Assembly: GCF_900105455.1 (NCBI RefSeq)
Contig: NZ_FNSF01000005.1
Span: 744,001 to 808,000 of the forward strand
Direction: 5' to 3'
DNA length: 64,000 bases
DNA from: Tenacibaculum sp. MAR_2009_124
GTDB lineage: Bacteria; Bacteroidota; Bacteroidia; Flavobacteriales; Flavobacteriaceae
This document shows, in pieces, positions 38,177 through 46,934 of this stretch. Within the stretch, counting starts at the first letter, position 1. Each line of letters opens with the position of its first letter. A model generated the notes under the pieces. The model did not search any database, was not told the origin of the DNA, and saw only the letters and a list, made by a program, of their open reading frames with translations. The position numbers and the translations under genes are program-made.

Positions 38177-39838
38177 ATGTTGCAGATTAAAAACCTACGT
38201 ATTCACTTTCCAGAAACCGACTTCCTTCTCGATAATATCTCATTTACATTGGAAAAAAATGAAACCTTAGGAATTGTAGGAGAAAGCGGTAGTGGAAAAT
38301 CTATTAGTTCATTAGCTATTATGGGGCTTTTAAATACTAATGTCGATATTCAAGGAGACGTTATTTTTAATGGTCTGAATTTATTGGATTTAAATGAAAG
38401 TCAATTTCAAAAAATACGAGGAAAAGAAATTGCAATGATATTTCAAGAACCTATGAGTTCTTTAAACCCCACTTTGACTTGTGGTTATCAAGTAGCAGAA
38501 ATTCTTCAACAACATACCAACTTAAACAAAAAGGAAATTTACACTGAAGTTGTTTCTCTTTTCAATAAAGTTAAACTACCAAGACCTGAGCAAATTTACG
38601 GAGCGTATCCTCACGAAATTAGCGGTGGTCAAAAGCAGCGTGTTATGATTGCCATGGCCATTGCATGCAAACCCAAAGTTTTAATTGCTGATGAACCAAC
38701 TACTGCCCTGGATGTAACTGTTCAAAAAGAAATTATTTATTTGCTAAAAGAACTTCAAACATCGGAGGAAATGAGCGTTATTTTTATTTCTCACGACCTC
38801 TCACTAGTGTCTGAAATAACCGATTCTTTGCTTGTTATGTACAAGGGAAAAATTGTTGAGAAAGGTAGTTCAAAAGATGTTTTCCTCCATCCGAAAGAAA
38901 ACTATACGAAAGCTCTCATTAAATCGAAACCCGATTTATCTGTTAGACTCAAAAACCTCCATACGGTTTCCGATTTTATCAATAACACCTTAGATAATAG
39001 TATTCTTTCAAAGGAAGAACGATCGGCTTTCCATAAAAACATCTATGAAAAACCACCTTTACTGGAAGTAAATAACTTAAAAAAAGAATTTATAAGTAGT
39101 TCTTCATGGTTTTCGAAACCTTCAAAAATTAAAGCAGTTAATGATATCTCTTTTAAAATTTATGAGGGAGAAACCTTAGGTTTAGTTGGAGAAAGCGGTT
39201 GTGGAAAAACAACATTAGGAAGGACTATTTTACAACTTGAAAAAGCTACTTCTGGGCAAATTATTTACAAAGGTCAAGACATAACTAAAATTTCAACATC
39301 TGAATTTAAAAAACTCAGAAAAGACATTCAAATTATTTTTCAAGACCCCTTTTCATCATTAAATCCAAGAATTCCCGTAGGAAAAGCGATTATTGAACCA
39401 ATGGCTGTTCACAATATTTTGTCATCCAATAAAGAACGAAAAGAATATGTACTTAACTTATTACAAAAAGTAGGTTTAGAGAAAGAACATTTTAACAGGT
39501 ATCCTCATGAGTTTTCGGGAGGTCAGCGACAACGTATTGGTATCGCTCGAACTATAGCACTGCAACCAAAGTTAATTATTTGTGATGAATCTGTATCCGC
39601 ATTAGATGTATCTGTACAAGCACAAGTTTTAAACCTTTTAAACCAACTAAAATCCGAATTTAACTTTACCTATATTTTTATTTCACATGACCTATCTGTA
39701 GTAAAATACATGTCGGATCAACTCATCGTAATGAATCAAGGTAAAATAGAAGAAATAGGTGAAGCGGATAGTATTTACGACAATCCCAAAACCACCTATA
39801 CTAAAACATTGATAAATGCCATTCCTAAAGGATTATAA
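38177..39838 (+). CDS. Fused dipeptide/oligopeptide ABC transporter ATPase (DppD-DppF type)
   Basis: A 553-residue protein containing two ABC ATPase domains of the peptide/nickel importer class. Domain 1: Walker A GESGSGKS (35-42), Q-loop region MIFQEPMSSLNP, signature ISGGQKQR. Domain 2: GESGCGKT (338-345), IIFQDPFSSLNP, signature FSGGQRQR. The DPFSSLNP Q-loop is diagnostic of Dpp/Opp ATPases. Such fused ATPases (like YejF) power import of short peptides through inner-membrane permeases, but no permease or binding protein is encoded nearby, so the partners must be elsewhere. Divergent from the secreted peptidase cluster, which would produce its likely substrates. Confidence 0.88.
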   Translation: MLQIKNLRIHFPETDFLLDNISFTLEKNETLGIVGESGSGKSISSLAIMGLLNTNVDIQGDVIFNGLNLLDLNESQFQKIRGKEIAMIFQEPMSSLNPTLTCGYQVAEILQQHTNLNKKEIYTEVVSLFNKVKLPRPEQIYGAYPHEISGGQKQRVMIAMAIACKPKVLIADEPTTALDVTVQKEIIYLLKELQTSEEMSVIFISHDLSLVSEITDSLLVMYKGKIVEKGSSKDVFLHPKENYTKALIKSKPDLSVRLKNLHTVSDFINNTLDNSILSKEERSAFHKNIYEKPPLLEVNNLKKEFISSSSWFSKPSKIKAVNDISFKIYEGETLGLVGESGCGKTTLGRTILQLEKATSGQIIYKGQDITKISTSEFKKLRKDIQIIFQDPFSSLNPRIPVGKAIIEPMAVHNILSSNKERKEYVLNLLQKVGLEKEHFNRYPHEFSGGQRQRIGIARTIALQPKLIICDESVSALDVSVQAQVLNLLNQLKSEFNFTYIFISHDLSVVKYMSDQLIVMNQGKIEEIGEADSIYDNPKTTYTKTLINAIPKGL

Positions 39839-39982
39839 CTTTTTCTAAACATAATTTAATAGTATATTGCACTGTTAAAATTTTTTTTAAAAAGTCTTAC
39901 AAAATGCATGGAAAATATTCAAGGTTGTTCTTTTTCCACAGTAAGTAAGACTGTTGTTTTTAAATAATTTAGAATAAAAGAA

Positions 39983-40999
39983 ATGAGAATTATTGTCCCC
40001 ATGGCAGGAATTGGATCGAGATTACGACCACATACCCTGACCATACCTAAACCATTAACAATTATTGCAGGCAAGTCAATTGTTCAGCGTTTGGTTGAAA
40101 ACATAGCTTCGGTTGTTGATGAGCCTATAGAAGAAATAGCTTTTGTTATCGGTCCTGTTGCTAAAGGTTTTCCTCTGAATACAAAAAGTGAACTTTTAAA
40201 AATAGCCGAAAGTTTGGGTGCAAAAGGAAGTGTATATACCCAAGAAGAAGCCATGGGTACAGCCCATGCTATTTATTGTGCTAAGGACTCTTTAAATGGT
40301 CCTTGTATCGTTGCCTATGCAGACACCCTTTTTAAAGCGGATTTCACATTGGATGTAAATGCTGATGGTGCTATTTGGGTAAAACAAGTTGAAGACCCGA
40401 GTGCTTTCGGTGTTGTTAAAGTAGAAGATGGTATAATTACAGACTTCATTGAAAAGCCGAAAGAGTTTGTTTCAGATTTAGCTATTATCGGAATTTACTA
40501 TTTTAAAGACGGGAACAAGTTATCCCAAGAAATTGCATATTTAATTGATAACGACCTCCGTGAAAATGGAGAATATCAAATTACCAATGTACTAGAATCA
40601 TTAAAACAACAAGGAGCTAAATTTATTCCAGGAAAAGTTGATGCTTGGATGGATTGTGGTAAAAAAAATCCAACAGTTGATACCAACAAACAAATTCTTT
40701 CTTTCGAACAAGAAGACGGAAATAACCTAGTTGCCTCTGATGTTGTTTTGGAAAATGCTAATATTATTGAACCTTGCTATATTGGTAAGAACGTTGTTAT
40801 AAAAAATGCGACAGTTGGTCCTTATGTTTCATTGGGCGAAAATAGTATTATTGAAAACTCAACTATTGTAAATTCATTGATTCAAACAAACGTTCGGATT
40901 TTTAATGCCGAATTAGACAATTCAATGATTGGAAATCATGCAAAGTATAACGGTAAATTTACATCAATCAGCATCGGTGATTATACAGAAATTACATAA
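39983..40999 (+). CDS. Sugar-phosphate nucleotidyltransferase
   Basis: A 338-residue enzyme that would transfer a nucleotide to a sugar 1-phosphate, providing an activated sugar for glycan or lipopolysaccharide synthesis. The N-terminal Rossmann-like domain begins with the pyrophosphorylase signature MAGIGSRLRPHTLTIPKP. A metal-site Asp lies in AYADTLF, the product-binding region is GAIWVKQVEDPSAFGVVK, and EKP occurs in the usual place. The C-terminal third (about 245-338) is a left-handed beta-helix hexapeptide region. The exact nucleotide and sugar cannot be assigned. First gene of a plus-strand run with a TPR protein, a DUF4292 lipoprotein and an EnvC-like protein. Confidence 0.85.
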   Translation: MRIIVPMAGIGSRLRPHTLTIPKPLTIIAGKSIVQRLVENIASVVDEPIEEIAFVIGPVAKGFPLNTKSELLKIAESLGAKGSVYTQEEAMGTAHAIYCAKDSLNGPCIVAYADTLFKADFTLDVNADGAIWVKQVEDPSAFGVVKVEDGIITDFIEKPKEFVSDLAIIGIYYFKDGNKLSQEIAYLIDNDLRENGEYQITNVLESLKQQGAKFIPGKVDAWMDCGKKNPTVDTNKQILSFEQEDGNNLVASDVVLENANIIEPCYIGKNVVIKNATVGPYVSLGENSIIENSTIVNSLIQTNVRIFNAELDNSMIGNHAKYNGKFTSISIGDYTEIT

Positions 41000-41981
41000 A
41001 GTTCAAACATATCTTTCAATTAAGATCAAAACAAGACTTATCCTAAAGTCTTGTTTTGTCTTGTTTTTATTTCTCTCCCAAACAGTAGTTTTTGCTCAAG
41101 ATAGTATTCCTGTATCACAGGATATTGCTGACAAACATCTTCTCGACTTTCAAGAAAACTTCTTTCAAGCGATTACGCAGAAAGCCATTAACAATTTTCA
41201 AAAGGCAATTGATAATTTAGAAACTTGTAATGAGTTAAAACCAAAAAATATCGCTGTACTTTTCGAACTTTCAAAAAATTACTACAAACTTCAACGATTT
41301 GTTGAAGCGATTGCCTACGCTGAACAAGCTCTTGAAATTGAGCCAGAAAATATTTGGCTGCTCGAACATTTAGTAAAAGTTCATAAAAGGAATAACGACT
41401 TTAGAAATGCGATTGCTATTCAGAAAAAATTAATACAAAAGCTACCTAAGAAAAAACAAGATCTTGTTTTTTTATATATTCAATGTAGCCAAATTGACTC
41501 TGCCAAAATTGTACTAAACGAGTTAAAATCAGCGAAAATGTTAAATGCTCGCCTACGATATATACAGAAAAATCTAAATCGATATTCAAAACGGAAACCA
41601 AAGAGTACGAAACCAATTGTTAAAAACACTTCATTGAACAATGAAAATCTTGAATTGCAGTTTAAAGATAACAAGTCGTTTGTTAATTTAAAACAACTAC
41701 TTGAGCAATTAGATTCAAACAATGATTCAAAATTGCTATCGTACAGTAACGAAGGATTGGTTCTTTTTCCTGCTCAACCGTTTGTATATTTAATGAATGC
41801 GAAAGCTTTTAATAAATCAAAAAAACACAAAAAAGCACTCCTTAGTTTACAAAATGGTATTGATTTTGTTATAGATAATCCTACAATGGAAAGTCGTTTT
41901 TATAATGAGTTTGTTATTAGCTACCAAGGATTAGGTGATCGTAAAAACGAAAGCAAGTACAGAAAAAAATTAAACAAGTAA
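40929..41981 (+). CDS. TPR-repeat secreted protein, start codon uncertain
   Basis: A protein of up to 350 residues with tetratricopeptide repeats from about 80 to 190 (ALFELSKNYYKLQRFVEAIAY, then a second unit around AIAIQKKLI) and a last one near 290-345. A typical signal peptide, TRLILKSCFVLFLF ending VVFAQ, sits well inside the frame, preceded by KIK. The only ATG codons are upstream (40929, 40938) and overlap the nucleotidyltransferase gene by about 70 bp. A start at the ATT codon 41019 would give a normal signal peptide. It is listed from the first ATG, but the true start is doubtful. TPR proteins of this kind act as scaffolds in envelope assembly. Confidence 0.7.
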   Translation: MEIMQSITVNLHQSASVIIQKLHKVQTYLSIKIKTRLILKSCFVLFLFLSQTVVFAQDSIPVSQDIADKHLLDFQENFFQAITQKAINNFQKAIDNLETCNELKPKNIAVLFELSKNYYKLQRFVEAIAYAEQALEIEPENIWLLEHLVKVHKRNNDFRNAIAIQKKLIQKLPKKKQDLVFLYIQCSQIDSAKIVLNELKSAKMLNARLRYIQKNLNRYSKRKPKSTKPIVKNTSLNNENLELQFKDNKSFVNLKQLLEQLDSNNDSKLLSYSNEGLVLFPAQPFVYLMNAKAFNKSKKHKKALLSLQNGIDFVIDNPTMESRFYNEFVISYQGLGDRKNESKYRKKLNK

Positions 41982-42009
41982 AAATTTGCTATACGCAAGG
42001 TTTTAAGGA

Positions 42010-42777
42010 ATGAAATTATTAAAATACATAGTACCCATTATTATCCTATTCGCTTCATGTAAATCAAACAAAGAAGCGGCTACTTCTTCAGCAATAAAGA
42101 ACATTTCTGCTAGAAAAGTAGCTAAAAAACATGTTGCCGAAAATTTTCATGAAAAGACAGTTGATGCCAAACTAAAAGTGAACTATAAAGACAATAAAAA
42201 TGGGCTCAGTTTCTCAGTACGCATGAAAATTAAAAAAGATGAGGTTATTTGGTTAAAAGGCTCAAAAATTATCACCATTTTCAAGGCTAAAATTACTCCT
42301 GAAAAAGTAAGTTTTTATTCGCCTTACAAAAAGAATTATTTTGAAGGAGATTTCAGCATGCTAAGAAAAATTATGGGAACTGATATTAACTTCAAGCAAC
42401 TACAAAACCTTCTTTTAGGGCAAGCTATTATGGATGTAAAATCTCAGCGTCAGAGTGTTGAAATAACAAATAACTCTTACCAGCTATCTCCTAAAAAGCA
42501 AGCAAATTTGTTCGATTTGTTCTTTTTTATCAACCCAAATCATTATAAATTAGATAGGCAATCGCTAGTCAATGCGAATAAAAATCAACGTTTAGATATT
42601 TCATACCCAAATTACATTCGAAAGAAGAATACTATTTTCCCAAACAAAATAAACATTTTTGCTAAAGAAAACACTAAATTTACTAATATTGACATGACGG
42701 TTCGCTCTGTTGATTTTAACACAAATTTGAACTTAAATTTTTCAATCCCAAAAGGCTATAAAGAAATTCAATTATAA
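42010..42777 (+). CDS. DUF4292 family lipoprotein
   Basis: A 255-residue lipoprotein with lipobox LFASC (Cys17). The body (about 50-255) matches the Bacteroidota family DUF4292: the pattern VDAKLKVNYKD, MKIKKDEVIWLKGS, and the hydrophobic LLLGQAIMDV region. The fold is thought to resemble lipoprotein carriers such as LolA/LolB, so a role in moving lipids or lipoproteins in the envelope is possible but unproven. It is 4 bp from the EnvC-like gene, so the two are surely co-transcribed. Confidence 0.82.
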   Translation: MKLLKYIVPIIILFASCKSNKEAATSSAIKNISARKVAKKHVAENFHEKTVDAKLKVNYKDNKNGLSFSVRMKIKKDEVIWLKGSKIITIFKAKITPEKVSFYSPYKKNYFEGDFSMLRKIMGTDINFKQLQNLLLGQAIMDVKSQRQSVEITNNSYQLSPKKQANLFDLFFFINPNHYKLDRQSLVNANKNQRLDISYPNYIRKKNTIFPNKINIFAKENTKFTNIDMTVRSVDFNTNLNLNFSIPKGYKEIQL

Positions 42778-42780
42778 CAC

Positions 42781-43983
42781 ATGAAGAAGTTTCGTTTCGC
42801 TTTAGCAATTTTAAGTATTTTCTTAGTATGCTTGTCTTCATTTTCTCAATCTAGAAAACAGCTTGAGAAAAAACGCTCGAACCTTAAAAAAGAGATAAAA
42901 AAGGTTAATAGTTTATTGATTAAAACGAAAAAAAGAAAAACTAATGCTTTGGATGATCTTAAAGACTTATCTCAAAAAATAAGTATTCGAGAGCGCCTTA
43001 TTGAGACCATTACTCTGGAAAACGACCTACTAAACAGAGAAATTCTAAAAAATCAAACACAAATTGACAAAAATGATGGTGAGCTAGCGAAACTTAAGTT
43101 AGATTATCAAAAAATGGTTGTAAAAACCTACAAGAGTAAATCACTTCAAAGTAAAACAATGTTTTTGCTTTCTTCAGAAAGCTTTTATCAAGCCTATAAG
43201 CGTGTAAAATACATGCAACAATACAATGACTTTAGAAAAAAACAAGGAGAAGAGATTTTAGTTAAAACAAAGGAGATTAAAAAATTAAACGACTCTCTCT
43301 TACAAAGAAAAAAAGTAAAAGAACGCTTAATTACTGAAGAAAAAGATCAAAATGAAGCCGTTGAAAAAGACAAAAAGAATCAAGAGAAATTAATTTCTTC
43401 TATAAAGAAACAGGAAAATCGTTACAAAAAACAACTCCTTAAGAAGCAAAAAGAAGAAAAGAGAATTGCAGCTAGAATTGACCGTTTAATTAGAAACGCC
43501 ATTGCAAAGGCCAACAAAGCAAAAGGTGCAAAAAAATCAGCAAAATTCGCACTTAACTCAGCTGAAAAAGCGCTTCGCGCCAACTTTGAACAAAACAAAG
43601 GAAGTTTACCATGGCCAGTTTCTGGAATTATTACCAGAAAATACGGTGTTCAGCCTCATCCAACTTTTCCGGGTATTAGTATTAACAGTACTGGTTTACA
43701 CATTGCCGCAGAAGGAAATGCAGATGCCAAAAGTATTTTTAATGGTGAAGTTATGAGTATCCAAAGTCATCCTGATGGGAAGAGATCGGTTTATGTTAGG
43801 CATGGTAACTATATTTCGGTATACAATAGTCTCGAAACAATTTATGTTAAAAAAGGTGATCCGATAAAAACTGGAAGTAAATTAGGGAAAATTTTTACCG
43901 ATAAGATAACGGGAAAAACGAAACTAAGTTTTGTTTTATACAAGAACACAACGCGTTTGAATCCTCAAGAATGGATTCAGTAA
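42781..43983 (+). CDS. EnvC-like murein hydrolase activator (degenerate LytM domain)
   Basis: A 400-residue periplasmic protein: signal peptide (to about residue 23), a long Lys/Glu-rich coiled coil (about 24-255) and a C-terminal M23/LytM domain (about 278-398). The fold landmarks are there (PWPVSGIITRKYG, GLHIAAEG, VYVRHGNYISVY, LSFVLYKN) but the zinc ligands are not: the usual H-x(3)-D is missing and the H-x-H has become KLS. That is the state of EnvC, which does not cut peptidoglycan but switches on N-acetylmuramoyl amidases at division. Last gene of the four-gene run. Confidence 0.85.
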   Translation: MKKFRFALAILSIFLVCLSSFSQSRKQLEKKRSNLKKEIKKVNSLLIKTKKRKTNALDDLKDLSQKISIRERLIETITLENDLLNREILKNQTQIDKNDGELAKLKLDYQKMVVKTYKSKSLQSKTMFLLSSESFYQAYKRVKYMQQYNDFRKKQGEEILVKTKEIKKLNDSLLQRKKVKERLITEEKDQNEAVEKDKKNQEKLISSIKKQENRYKKQLLKKQKEEKRIAARIDRLIRNAIAKANKAKGAKKSAKFALNSAEKALRANFEQNKGSLPWPVSGIITRKYGVQPHPTFPGISINSTGLHIAAEGNADAKSIFNGEVMSIQSHPDGKRSVYVRHGNYISVYNSLETIYVKKGDPIKTGSKLGKIFTDKITGKTKLSFVLYKNTTRLNPQEWIQ

Positions 43984-44081
43984 AAAAATGATTCATTCAT
44001 ATTGTATCGAAAAACTAATTTTTAGCTATCGACTTGTCATTAAAATTTGACATTCTCAATTAATTAACTAAATTTATCTAC

Positions 44082-45116
44082 GTGAAGAACTCTGCTAACG
44101 TTGTTATAGTTATTACGGCTATTATTGCCATTTTAGTAATTGGAAAAGGTATTTTAATTCCTTTTATTTTTGCGTTAATCTTTTGGTTTCTAACGAGAGA
44201 AATACGAAAATCTATATACAAAATTCCTTTTGCCGAAAAGTTTATTCCGAAATGGTTAAGCAATATCATTGTTTTCAGCATCATCATTTTAAGTTTTAGC
44301 TTCGTTTCAGAAATTATTACCAATAGTATTTCTGATTTAACTTCGTCTTATTCAAACTACGAATCGAATATTGATAGCATTATAAAAAAAATCGACAGTT
44401 ATTTTCATGTTGACGTAGTTGGATCCATTAAAACCCTTGTTGGTAAATTTGATTATGGATCGTTTTTAGGTGATATAGCGAACGGAATTAGTGGTTTGCT
44501 TGGTGATACCTTTATGATTGTGATTTATGCCTTATTTCTCTTCTTAGAGGAATCTAGCCTTAAAAAGAAACTACATAAAATGTTTGTTAATAAAGAACAC
44601 AGTTATAATAGCATGCAACAAATGTTGAGTAAAATTGAAAACTCTATTTCAAATTACTTGCGTTTAAAAACCTATGTGAGCTTACTTACCGGTATTTTAA
44701 GTTATTTTGTTCTTTTATTTGTTGGTGTAGATAGTGCTCCTTTTTGGGCTTTTTTAATTTTCTTATTGAACTACATTCCGACTATCGGTTCATTAATTGC
44801 TACGGTTTTTCCATCCATCTTTTGTTTGCTACAATTCGGTGAGATTACACCGTTTGCAATTGTTTTATTAGCCGTAGGAGGCATTCAAGTAATTGTTGGA
44901 AATGTTATTGAGCCTAGACTGTTTGGTAAATCGCTAAACCTGAGCCCACTTGTTACTATTCTATCGCTCGCCATTTGGGGTAAAATTTGGGGTGTTACGG
45001 GAATGGTTTTAAGTGTACCGATTACGGTAATTATGATTATTATTTTCTCTCAGTTTGAAAAAACAAAATCTGTTGCCATTCTACTTTCTGAAAATGGTGA
45101 TCTTGAAGAAGTGTAG
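44082..45116 (+). CDS. AI-2E family transporter
   Basis: A 344-residue inner-membrane protein with about eight transmembrane segments, using a GTG start. The family features are a pair of N-terminal helices, a soluble middle stretch (SDLTSSYSNYESNIDSI to VGKFDYGSFLG), and the conserved FLLNYIPTIGSLIATV and GNVIEPRLFGKSLNLSP motifs. Family members export small molecules (autoinducer-2 in TqsA) or ions; the substrate is not evident. Confidence 0.87.
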   Translation: MKNSANVVIVITAIIAILVIGKGILIPFIFALIFWFLTREIRKSIYKIPFAEKFIPKWLSNIIVFSIIILSFSFVSEIITNSISDLTSSYSNYESNIDSIIKKIDSYFHVDVVGSIKTLVGKFDYGSFLGDIANGISGLLGDTFMIVIYALFLFLEESSLKKKLHKMFVNKEHSYNSMQQMLSKIENSISNYLRLKTYVSLLTGILSYFVLLFVGVDSAPFWAFLIFLLNYIPTIGSLIATVFPSIFCLLQFGEITPFAIVLLAVGGIQVIVGNVIEPRLFGKSLNLSPLVTILSLAIWGKIWGVTGMVLSVPITVIMIIIFSQFEKTKSVAILLSENGDLEEV

Positions 45117-45272
45117 TTTATAGCATATATAAATTGAAGTTACTTTTAATCCCAACAAGAACTTCAGTTAAATTATTGCGTTTTATTAACATCAAAAGAA
45201 CACATTGTGTTATCTTAATACGTTTTCTTTTCATTTGAACCAGAAAAATCACTCGACATTATATTTCAAATC

Positions 45273-45301
45273 AAAAAACCTCACATTTTTAACATGTGAG
45301 G
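45273..45301 (-). terminator. Intrinsic terminator after the thioesterase gene
   Basis: Minus-strand hairpin cctcacat / atgtgagg (arms at 45279-45286 and 45294-45301) followed by six T. It may also stop the converging AI-2E family gene. Confidence 0.8.
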
Positions 45302-45368
45302 CTCTTCAATATTCTTCTGGCATTCGAAACACCAATTTTTATTTCATTTACAAATTGAAATCTTGTTC

Positions 45369-45881
45369 TTAAGACAAAAATATAGCTTTTAATTCCTTCG
45401 CGTCCTTCGGCTCCATTTTACCAGCTAAAACCAAGCTTAATTGCTTTCTTCTTAACGCTCCATCAAATCTTTGCTGTTCTAGTTCTGTTTCAGCTTTAAT
45501 AGCTGGCACAGGCACAGGCTTGCCTGTTTCATCAACTGCAACGAATGTATAAATTCCTTCGTTTACTTTTGTTTTTTCTCCTGATTGACGATCTTCAATC
45601 CAAACATCCACATACACCTCCATTGAAGATTTAAAAGCTCTTGAGACCTTTGCTTCAATAGTAACAACACTACCAACAGGTGTTGACTTTGTAAATGCAA
45701 CATGATTTACAGAAGCTGTTACTACAATTCTTCTCGAGTGTCTACGCGCTGCAATACTACAAGCTCTATCCATACGAGCCAATAGTTCACCTCCAAAAAG
45801 ATTGTCTAAATAATTGGTTTCTCCTGGTAATACTAAATCTGTAAGTGTGGTTAGTGATTCACTTGGAGTTTTTGCTCTCAT
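45369..45881 (-). CDS. Acyl-CoA thioesterase (hotdog fold)
   Basis: A 170-residue single-hotdog enzyme that hydrolyses acyl-CoA to fatty acid and CoA. The family motifs are PGETNYLDNLFGGELLARMD, which carries the catalytic Asn/Asp and active-site Gly, and VTASVNHVAFTKSTPVGSVV, followed by EGIYTFVAVDETGKPVPVP. It is close to the YciA/BACH group. It has a TATCTTTG -7 box 17 bp before the start and its own terminator, so it is transcribed alone. Confidence 0.88.
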   Translation of the reverse strand: MRAKTPSESLTTLTDLVLPGETNYLDNLFGGELLARMDRACSIAARRHSRRIVVTASVNHVAFTKSTPVGSVVTIEAKVSRAFKSSMEVYVDVWIEDRQSGEKTKVNEGIYTFVAVDETGKPVPVPAIKAETELEQQRFDGALRRKQLSLVLAGKMEPKDAKELKAIFLS

Positions 45882-45897
45882 CCTAAAAAATTTACTG

Positions 45898-45905
45898 CAA
45901 AGATA
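45898..45905 (-). promoter_or_regulatory. -7 box of the thioesterase gene
   Basis: Minus strand TATCTTTG, matching TAnnTTTG, 16 bp upstream of the ATG. Confidence 0.6.
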
Positions 45906-45944
45906 TGCAATGAAACGAAATATTTCGTAGAGTTGTAAAGAAGA

Positions 45945-46838
45945 TTATTTTTCCAATAACCATGCGTCTTCAGAAACATCTTCCTTAATTTTTATTAAGG
46001 CTGTGCGAGCTGATTCTTTGGTATGATAACTTCCGAAAACTACCTGTGTTAATCCAAATGAATTTTCTCCAATGATTTTAGATTCAAAGCCCTTCTCTAC
46101 CAATTCGTTTACTTTGTTATACGCATTTTCAACCTCTTGAAAAGCTCCTGCAACAATGTGGAAGTTTTTAGGTTCTTCTTTCGAAACTTTTAAATCTATT
46201 GTCGGTAACGGACTATCAATAACAAACGTAGCCGATTGAATTTCTTTTTGCTGATTCGCTAAAAATTCTTGCTGCTCATTATGATTTTGAACACCATTCC
46301 ATCCAGCATAAATAATTCCTACAACAACCGCGGCTGCGGCGGCTCTTTTTAACACTAAAGGAATTACTTTACCTTCTTTCTTTTCATCAAGCACAACCAC
46401 CTCAGCAACTTGTGCTTCTTCTCTTTCTACAGAAGTCGCTCCAGCTTGAGCTAGCCCAAATGAATCAATTAAGAAATTGGTTGAAGTATTTGGTTCAAAC
46501 ACTAATTTTCTTTCTTCATTGCGAGTTAATGTACCCACTTTCGCTACAGTAATAGTTCCTGTTTCCAATTGGTTTTTCCAAGTGTCAACTTCTTGAGCTA
46601 TCTTTTCTGTTGCTTTTTCAAAAGAAACCTTTTCTGTTGAAGCAATATAATTAGCCAACAAACCGTCGTTATGTTGTAAATAAGCATTAAACGTTACCTG
46701 TTTCTTAGGTGGATAAATAGCATTTGCACTTTCATCAACCTTTGCTCCAATTTTATTAGTTACAAAACCTCCAAAGTTCGGAACAATCACGCAGTCGTAT
46801 CTATATAATAAATCGTTAATGTAGTCGGCTAATCTCAT
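45945..46838 (-). CDS. HU-CCDC81 / SPOR domain membrane protein
   Basis: A bitopic protein of 297 residues. The N-terminal 120 residues (MRLADYINDLLYRYDCVIVPNFGGF...) are the Bacteroidota HU-CCDC81 pair of HU-like domains. A transmembrane helix follows (about AAAAAVVVGIIYAGW), then a periplasmic SPOR domain at the C-terminus (FHIVAGAFQEVENAYNKV... VVFGSYHTKESA) that binds denuded peptidoglycan at division sites. A cytoplasmic DNA-binding-like part joined to a septal peptidoglycan-binding part suggests a link between chromosome and division site. The frame could begin 24 bp upstream at a TTG, but a -7 box (46844-46851) lies within those codons, so the ATG at 46836-46838 is chosen. Confidence 0.85.
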   Translation of the reverse strand: MRLADYINDLLYRYDCVIVPNFGGFVTNKIGAKVDESANAIYPPKKQVTFNAYLQHNDGLLANYIASTEKVSFEKATEKIAQEVDTWKNQLETGTITVAKVGTLTRNEERKLVFEPNTSTNFLIDSFGLAQAGATSVEREEAQVAEVVVLDEKKEGKVIPLVLKRAAAAAVVVGIIYAGWNGVQNHNEQQEFLANQQKEIQSATFVIDSPLPTIDLKVSKEEPKNFHIVAGAFQEVENAYNKVNELVEKGFESKIIGENSFGLTQVVFGSYHTKESARTALIKIKEDVSEDAWLLEK

Positions 46839-46843
46839 ATGAA

Positions 46844-46851
46844 CAAAACTA
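46844..46851 (-). promoter_or_regulatory. -7 box of the HU/SPOR gene, fixing its start
   Basis: Minus strand TAGTTTTG ends 6 bases before the ATG, so the transcript would be leaderless or nearly so, and any start upstream of it cannot be used. Confidence 0.5.
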
Positions 46852-46934
46852 GCAAATTTCAAGTGTCGTTTTTGATATTGTATACAATACTTATTAACAC
46901 TTTTTTTGTATATTGATACTCAATTTTTTGCGCT

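Noticed and set aside
39839..39982. T-rich stretch after the peptide-ABC gene considered as a terminator
   Set aside because: There is a T-run but no stable stem before it; not enough to call.
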